A DNA stretch of 64,000 nt. Origin: Corylus avellana. Its lineage: Eukaryota > Streptophyta > Magnoliopsida > Fagales > Betulaceae. A model generated the notes under the pieces. It was not told the origin of the DNA and made no database searches. It was given only the letters and a program-made list of their open reading frames with translations. A program made the translations under genes and the position numbers. This document shows positions 57,372-64,000 of this stretch, piece after piece. How positions within the stretch are numbered: the stretch's first letter is position 1; every line of letters begins with the position of its first letter. The stretch is from positions 31,766,771-31,830,770 of the forward strand of contig NC_081543.1 in NCBI RefSeq assembly GCF_901000735.1, given 5' to 3'.

Positions 57372-58712
57372 CTATATATATATAATGGCCTCTAAAACCG
57401 CCTTTTAGGGAGGAGTCAGACAAGAAAGAAAGAGGGTTAGAAGGATTTTACTGGAGTGATCTAGTGAACCGCTCCGATGTCTAAATTGAAAAGGCAGATG
57501 AGGTAAGAAAATGATTAGGCAAACTAAGGCTATGGGTTGAACCACGTACCTTTGGAGCTCATCCCAGGCTCCTTATATAAGCTAACACCACCTACGGTTT
57601 AAGGGGATTCCCGCCAAAAATTTGTTTCTGATGTGGAGATTTCTCTCTTCAATCTGTTAGAGAAGTCAACAAGGCATGAGAATTCGGTTGGCTAAGTTTT
57701 CAGATGGGGGATCGCCTGCTTGATGGTCTCCCTTAAGTGAATATGCATCCGGATCCCAGTGTTTAGGCTAGGCTCATGGGCCGTCGAGTGGTTGGATTGC
57801 CTGGTTGTTTAATGCAAGTGATTCTTCATGAGGCTTAGGAGTAGATTGGACTTGCCGAAGGACAGGGCTTCTTAGGGTTCATCGGTGTCTAGGCATTTTG
57901 CTTAGGAGTTGACTGAAAGATGAACCTCTTTAGAGTCAATCGGTATATGGGCCCTCTAGTAGTCCCCAATTTCTTTGGATAATTAGTATGCGAATCAATC
58001 AAAAGAAATTTGAGGTGAGTACCCTTAGACTTGTTGGTAGGTAGGTCTTTTCAGGGCCCACTGGTAACCCTCAGTGTTTGCACCCACCAAATAATAATAT
58101 CTTTTAAGATTAATGAAAATCAACTCATATTATGTTATTAGATTTTAATAAAAAAAAAATTTTTTAAAAAAAAGGTTGATTTGCCACAAATCTTACAATG
58201 TACCTCTCTCAATGCTAGCAAAATGACAAAATTATCCCTATATAATTTTTAATAAGACAAAAATACCTTTAAAATTTTGAAAAAACAAAAAATTAAAATC
58301 TAGTATTTTTATTTTTATTTTAGTAAGGGTAATTTCCTATTTTTTTTAATATTTATGTAAAAAAATCCTCATTCACAAAGATTGTAAAGCCTAATAATAC
58401 TTTTCAAAAAACACACGACAAAACTAGCATTGTCATCGCTTTAATTAGGCAAAATCATAGATGCACCAACAAAGAATAAAACCAAATCAGAAGGAAGATT
58501 CGATTTGGCTTCCACAATATAACATTAAGTAATTATTCAAATAAATTCGTTGTCCATTTGTATATGTACGTTGTTGGAGCACCCCCATTTAGTTGGTGTC
58601 TCCATTGCTTGAAAGCAATCAAAAAATTCATGATCAAAAATTGGGCAAACCTCACTTACTCCTAGAGGGTCTTGAATTTTGTAATGTCATGTTCAGCCCT
58701 TTTCAATCTCTT
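57372..58712. other. Intergenic DNA, possibly retrotransposon LTR debris
   Basis: No gene. 57410-58080 is GC-richer, contains a TATA-like CCTTATATAAGC near 57570 and several short GGTCTTTTCAGGGCCCA-like stretches, resembling a degraded LTR, but no paired repeat was found. Confidence 0.3.
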
Positions 58713-59060
58713 TCTTGAGTAATGCTAAGTATCATCTTTTTATCCTCTTAAAATTCTTTAAAAGCTTATGTGCATTTTAAAATCATCATTAAATTTTAGA
58801 TGAATCATACTTGAATTTGAATTCAATTATGATTTTGAAAACCACATCAGCTTTAGGAGAATAAAAAAAATGAGTAATAGTAGGTATCATCTTTTTATCC
58901 TCCTAAAATCCTCTTAAAGTTGATGTAGCTTTTAAACTCACCATTAAATTTTAGATGAATCATATGTGAATTTTGATCCAATCAACTTTATGAGGATTTT
59001 AGGAGGATAAGAAGATAGTACCTAGCATTATTCTAAAAAAATGGTACCTAGCATTACTCA
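58713..59060. mobile_element. Nested MITEs with GAGTAATGCTAGGTA ends
   Basis: GAGTAATGCTAAGTATCATC at 58716 and GAGTAATAGTAGGTATCATC at 58871 face TAGTACCTAGCATTATTC (59009-59028) and GGTACCTAGCATTACTC (59042-59060). The inner arms repeat TTTATCCTCCTAAAATCCTC and TTAAATTTTAGATGAATCAT. The arrangement fits one MITE inserted in, or duplicated beside, another. Confidence 0.55.
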
Positions 59061-59685
59061 TTTTGGTCATTTTTGTTCATTATGTTAAGAGTTCACAGAA
59101 TAAAGGGAGGGTTCTAAATTCAAATAATAAAAATTAATTTGTTGTTAAAACAAAAAAAAATTAAAAAATTAACTAAAACAAATAAAATGACCCCCTTTTT
59201 TTAAGATTAAAAAAATAGTTTTTTGTTATAATTTTTTTAAAAAAAAATTAAAAATTTTATGAATGGTATTTTATCATTGTAGGACATTGACATATGTTGT
59301 TTTGGTAGTTTAGAATGAACATTAACACATTTGGTAGTTTGAGTGAGACATTGACAATGAGATAATAGTTTTAGAGAGGCATAGACATGTGTTCTTTTCC
59401 CTAAAATTATAGCATCTAAAAATTTATCTTCTTATAATAATGATGACAATCCGCCAGTCAATTGTAGATTTCAAATGAAGAAAAAAAAAATTGTAGGATT
59501 TGAATCTGTACTTTTTTCTTTTTTACATATCTCATAATTTTTTAGGTCAAAAGCGACATATAGAGAATGTATGCACATTATTTATTCTTTTTTTTTTTAG
59601 AAAAGTTGAACGAAATAAAATATATGAAAAGCCACTCAAGTACAACGCTCAACTAAGATAATATTAGTCTATTAGAAATGCATTG
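59061..59685. other. AT-rich intergenic DNA
   Basis: Poly(A)/poly(T) tracts only; no gene or repeat boundary recognised. Confidence 0.4.
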
Positions 59686-60362
59686 CGGACAATCCTCTCT
59701 TATGACTAACTCTTCATTTGCAAGCCCATGGGCAGCGCTATTCAAAGCTCGCTTGACATTCTTAACCTTCCATTGATATAAAGAATTCAAAACTCTTCCA
59801 AACTCATCAATTAGATGCCAATACCTGCTCTAATTTCCTTCCACGTTGTTCAACGCCTGCACCACTTGGAGAGCATCACCCTCAAGAATCACCCTAGAAA
59901 ATCCAAATTCTCAACCAAAATTGACAGCTCGTAAAGCTGCCATAGCTTCTACAATATCAAGTTCGATAATGTGATCCTTTGGTGTTGACAAGGTTGCCAA
60001 AACCTCACCCGTATTCTCTCTAACAATAACACCAATACCCATCTTATCTCTCATTTTGTCCACAGCTGGATCCTAATTGATTTTAACAAAGTCTTCCAAG
60101 GAGGCTTGCGATCTATAGACCTTGTAGCATCTACTAGCGTTTCTATGTATGGCCTAGAATTGGCATTACGGAAAGCCTCCAGAGATTCTGAAGCTTTACT
60201 CATTATTCCAAAGACCATTGCATTCCGTCTAAGCCACATAGATCTTGCAACCACTGCCACGAGCTCCATATTCTCTTTATCCAGGTATTGATACAACTCC
60301 TCAACAATACATACAAAATCATCATTCTCAAAGCATCTATTTTGCATCTGACTATTACACAT
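59686..60362 (-). mobile_element. LINE 3' fragment (RNase H region)
   Basis: On the minus strand: VAVVARSMWLRRNAMVFG (end of the zf-RVT region), then MGIGVIVRENTGEVLATLST, VEAMAALRAVNFG, RVILEGDALQVVQALNN, WHLIDEFGRVLNSLYQWKVK and ALNSAAHGLANE. This is the RNase H domain of a plant LINE and aligns by eye with the LINE at 34224-34850. At least three stops or frameshifts interrupt it. 5' parts are missing. Confidence 0.8.
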
Positions 60363-61169
60363 TATTTATAGTTATACACTGGTGCCACTTTTGATTAAGC
60401 AAGGTACTTTTTATTTGTTTATTTTGTTTTCCTTTCTTTAGGGTCTTAAAATAAGAGAACAAAAGAGGAAAGTAGATTCCATGGTGAAAACATTGGATAC
60501 GTGGATTTTCTGATTTGTTAGGTTATTGAATGGCCCCTCAGATAGTAGTTGGAGGATTTATTCTTTATGCAGTAGATAGGTGTCTTCACCTTCACTGGAT
60601 TTTTTAAAAAAAAAATAAATAAATAAATAAAGGACAAGGACAAGAAAAAACAAACCCCCAACAGACAAATAGACACATAAATGAAAGACTTTTAAGGAAA
60701 AAAAAAAAAACAAAAAAACAAAAGGAAGAAAATACACACAAGTGGTAGAGAATGATAGCATTAATAATATCTTCAAGTGTCAAGATTTTTTTTGAGCCTA
60801 TAAGAGAAATCTCCACAAGAATGGTCTCTTGCTAATCATTTCATGGCTGCATTACTCAATAAAATTATGCAAGGCAACATATATCAAGTAGGGACGGAGC
60901 CAAAAGAATTTTATCGGCTGGGATAAAAGCATAAATGAGAAATATATTAAGATGGAGAGGTCAAAATATATATAAAGAAACTCATAAATACAAAATAAGC
61001 TGCTTTTTTTTTTTCTTTTTTTTTTTCCTAATCAGATGACAACAACATACCCAGGAAGCAGAGAGGACTGGAATGATACATCACAAAAAATAACCATGCT
61101 CAGAAAGAGGGAAAAAAGAAAAGAAAAGAAAAGAAATTCTACATGGGAGCTGAAGCATGCAACTAATCT
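60363..61169. other. Intergenic DNA / 3' flank of the L13 exon
   Basis: No gene seen. A-rich and T-rich tracts at 60605-60720 and 61001-61027. Confidence 0.4.
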
Positions 61170-61286
61170 CTATCTTTCTTTCTGTATCCTTTTGTCCCTT
61201 ATGGGCAGTTCAATGGGCTTCTGGGCCTCATGTGGATGATCTGGGCCCTTGTAAACCTTTAGGTGGTTGAACAGTGCTCTGCCAAG
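61170..61286 (-). CDS. Terminal exon of plastid ribosomal protein L13 (partial)
   Basis: After a good acceptor (TATTCTTTTATGCAG) 38 codons read [20 protein letters not shown], then [18 protein letters not shown] and stop. This matches the C-terminus of nucleus-encoded chloroplast uL13 (recalled from Arabidopsis At1g78630: '[19 protein letters not shown]...PLRDKRI'). uL13 is a component of the large subunit of plastid ribosomes. The preceding exons (transit peptide, GRPGGMK region, ERIIEHAVRGMLPK) are not present up to the right edge: the next 950 bp is featureless and then transposon sequence begins. The gene either has a TE-filled intron and continues past the window, or this is an isolated exon. 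The exon itself is undamaged. Confidence 0.8.
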   Translation of the reverse strand, partial: LGRALFNHLKVYKGPDHPHEAQKPIELPIRDKRIQKER

Positions 61287-62274
61287 CTGCATAAAAGAAT
61301 ACACAGTTGAAGCTACTGGGTGATGCACAATTATTGATCAAACAAAAATGTAATAGACAATTGACAAATTTCAATTCTAGAAGACAATTAAAAAGTTAAT
61401 AAATCTTTAGATGGTTTTGAGTAAGGCTCTGCCAAAAGTTTTATGTGTATAGCACAAAGTTATAGACAATTTACAATTTCACATATATAAAGAAGATCAC
61501 AGTTCACACAGCTGGATGCCCCAAAAGTCTCTAAATCATTTATAGAAATTTCATGCACTGATTGGCACTTGGGTAACAAATGTTCTTAAGAAGCTAAATT
61601 TTATAGTTGTAGTCAACTTCATACAAGCCCCTGAGCATTCATGGTGTTATTTTGGAGTTCGTTGCCAGCCCTACCACATTAATTTATGCTCTCTAAAACT
61701 CTGCCTATGATCTTTCTTCTAAGTCCCCATTAAGCCATTATCACTACTTAATTTGGTCAACCTCAGAAGAATTTCCTATCATTCCTTCATCACTTTCCAG
61801 ACTTTAAGCCTCACACAAGTCTCCAGTGACCAACCACAAACAGGAATCAACTTTCTATGTAATACTGGTACTTAACAAATATGCAATTCTTTATGGCTCC
61901 AATCCATTGTATAGGGCATCGGATTCTACTGTTCAGCCTCTAAGTCTGGATATTGAAAAAATCCAGTTTGCACATGACTCCGGGTACTCAACTCTCTAAG
62001 TCCATTATCAAGGCACGCTTAACAATCAAAACTGAATCCAAAATCCCCCTTCCACAAATGCATTCTGAAAGTTAGACACCTAATAGTCTTCAACCTGTTA
62101 GCAAGAACATATACAAATGTTTGGTAAGCATAACAAGAGCTTGAATTGGAAAGTTACTCCACTTTGCCAATGTAAACAATTTGAAGAGAGTGGAATAATT
62201 GTTCTAAAGGTGATGAAAAATCTCTTATTGAACTTAAATTGTTTTTTTTTTTTTTTTTGCGTTTTATGCATATA
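61287..62274. other. Probable L13 intron sequence
   Basis: Non-repetitive, moderately AT-rich sequence upstream of the L13 exon, with no coding similarity I can see. A T run at 62241-62258. Confidence 0.35.
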
Positions 62275-62853
62275 GGACTGTAAATGAGCTGTTCATACTC
62301 GGCTTGTATAAGCTTCACTCGAGCTTAATTCATTTAATAAATGAGTCAAGCTTGAATAATGATTACGGCTAAAATATTAAATGAGCCATGTATATCCACA
62401 TTGTAACATACATATTATCATACTCTATTAACAAATTGTGTGTAACATTATGCCAATTTTATCTCCTAAAGATTAGATAAAATTGTGTAACAAATTGTGT
62501 GTAACATACATATTATCATACTCTATTAACAAACGAGATTTCCACAGCCTAAAGACGGTGAAGGCGATCTGGCTGTGCGCCCAAAAGATGACCGACATCC
62601 TGATGTCAAGGCGTTGGCAAGGGCATGGGGGTGCTCTTGTGTTTATGTTTTTTTAGACTTTTTTTTTTGTTCCTTTACCTTTAACCTTGAGCTCGACTCA
62701 TTTGGACTGCTCGAGTCAAGCTCAAGCTGAGCTTGAACTTATCTTTTCGAGTCGAGTGCAAACACCCTCTTACAAGCTCGAGCCGAGCTTAAACCCATGT
62801 AAAATCTTGACAAGCCGAATTCGAACAACCAATACTCAGCTCGATTACAGCCT
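62275..62853. mobile_element. hAT-like non-autonomous element with CGAGCT-rich ends
   Basis: The left end AGGACTGTAAATGAGCTGTT and the reverse complement of the right end AGGCTGTAATCGAGCTGAG are typical of plant hAT MITEs full of GCTCGAGC motifs. Inside, about 45 bp (GTAACATACATATTATCATA onward) is duplicated (62403-62440 and 62501-62533). Target duplication not resolved. Confidence 0.5.
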
Positions 62854-62904
62854 TATTTGTATGAAGGGTCTATCACCATCGATGGGTTTTCCTTTCCTTT
62901 TATG

Positions 62905-63900
62905 TTTTGATTTCTAGACTATATAAATCTTAGTCCTTTAAAAGAATCTTTGCTGGAGTTATTTTGCCTTGCTAAGAATAGGGATGCACTGGTGGCTGAC
63001 CTTACAAGTGTTAGCAATGATATGGTTCATTGGGACATTAACTTCACCAGGTTGGTGCATGATTGGGAGGTGGCCTCCGTCTCCTCTTTCTTCAATGTTT
63101 TGTATTCTGCTAGGGTGGGTCGGGAGGGCGATGATAGGCTTTGTTGGATCCCCTAAAAAAGAAGTCATTTTGAAGTCAAATCCTTTTACAAGGTTATTAC
63201 TAACATTGACTCTCATTTCCCTTGGAAGAGCATTTGGAGGACCAAGACTTATTTGAGTTTGGCTTTCTTGACTTGGACAACTTCTCTTGGGCAAATCCTC
63301 ACTTTAGATAATCTCACAAGCATCACATCATAGTGATAGATTGGTGTTATATGTGTAAAAGGAGTGGAAAAATGACAGATCATCTTCAGCTTCATTATGA
63401 TGTCGCGAGACAGCTGTAGATCATGGTATTTCAAATGTTTGGGATAGAGTGGGTTATGCCTAGCCGGGTGGTGGATCTTTTGGCGTGTTGAAATAGAATG
63501 AACAGCTAGAATGATATTAGCTGCCATGTAAGTGGCGCTAATATTATTGCAAAATAGAGTCGGTGGAGTCGACGGACATAGGCCGAGGTCGCGAAGAAGA
63601 AACCGTAACCAAGTGAGGTTAGCAGAGGTAGTAGCAAGAGAGCGATACTCGGCCTCGGCACTAGAGAACACAATTCATTCCTTTTTAATGTGGTGCATTT
63701 GGAGAGAAATGAATGCTTGAAGCTTCAATGATCGAGAGAAAACAAGCAAGAATCTACGGACTTGTTATGTCCCTATTTAAGTGGATTTCTACTACTGCCT
63801 TTCTCAATGTCTCCAGCAATGCTTGATCTTTGTTCTCCTTTTTCTCGCTCTTTATTGCTAGGTGCTTCTCTTGTATACTTGTTTGCACAATTCATCTAAG
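62905..63900 (+). mobile_element. LINE 3' fragment (zf-RVT region)
   Basis: Across frameshifts: LAKNRDALVADLTSVSNDMV, HWDINFTRLVHDWEVASVSS, GREGDDRLCWIP, FEVKSFYKVITNIDSHFPWK and later LMWCIWREMNA. This is the zf-RVT part of a plant L1 LINE. The usual 3' tail follows around 63880-63920. The fragment is split at about 63508-63671 by a copia piece in the opposite orientation. Confidence 0.7.
63508..63671 (-). mobile_element. Ty1/copia RNase H fragment
   Basis: On the minus strand SSAEAEYRSLATTSANLTWL, then RFLLRDLGLCPSTPPTLFC and NNISATYMAAN. This is the copia Pol C-terminus (SSAEAEYRALA ... W...LL.ELG ... L.CDN.SA...A.NP). It sits between the two halves of the LINE fragment and ends at HSISTRQ-like decayed sequence. 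Confidence 0.85.
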
Positions 63901-64000
63901 AGGTAGTGCACCCGTGTTGGGCACACAGATCAGCAAAATCAGAGAGGATATGCCCCTTCCATATACTCAAATTTAGAAATCTACACTCTCTTTAATAATC

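Overview
This is a stretch of plant nuclear genome, most likely from a woody eudicot (rosid). It is AT-rich and intron-bearing, dense in MITEs, LINEs and microsatellites, and the gene families are typical angiosperm ones. The species cannot be fixed from the sequence alone; the many GGTGGCC/GGCCACC-rich repeats make me suspect Fagales, but this is only an impression.

Six protein-coding loci look real and intact or cut only by the window edge. From left to right they are: the last codons of a TMPIT/TMEM120-like membrane protein (+, 2-112); a GTL1/DF1-type double-trihelix transcription factor (-, 3 exons, 747 aa); a DUF604 Fringe-like Golgi glycosyltransferase (-, 3 exons, 541 aa); a non-RD receptor-like cytoplasmic kinase (+, 2 exons, 378 aa); the telomere protein POT1 (-, 10 exons, 454 aa); and a plastid-targeted DUF309 protein (+, 3 exons, 244 aa). 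A seventh locus is the terminal exon of plastid ribosomal protein L13 (-, 61170-61286), whose other exons are not in the window. The first four genes appear to keep the order of Arabidopsis At1g33230-At1g33240-At1g33250-At1g33260 (recalled, not searched), so the left 38 kb looks like an ancestral block expanded by transposons.

The space between genes is mostly mobile DNA. At 3.7-8.9 kb there is a TIR element carrying a PPR-gene start, an LRR receptor-like relic, a deleted Ty3/gypsy-type LTR element with both LTRs, and a solo Cassandra LTR with an embedded 5S rRNA sequence. A TIR element carrying a pectinesterase-inhibitor fragment lies at 19.1-20.2 kb. From 27.6 to 34.9 kb there is a gypsy gag fragment followed by a long decayed L1-type LINE that holds two nested insertions. 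MITEs, a truncated SINE, a 590 bp palindrome, an hAT-type element with a tRNA-Met-like sequence, a ~170 bp tandem satellite (53.4-55.1 kb) and more LINE pieces fill the remainder.

The genes do not form a pathway; they are neighbours by ancestry. No CRISPR, operon or bacterial feature is present. I found no convincing wholly new protein system. The most noteworthy items are the two gene-capturing TIR elements, the Cassandra LTR, the large palindromes, the tRNA-bearing hAT element, and a possible unannotated minus-strand transcript at 17-19 kb.
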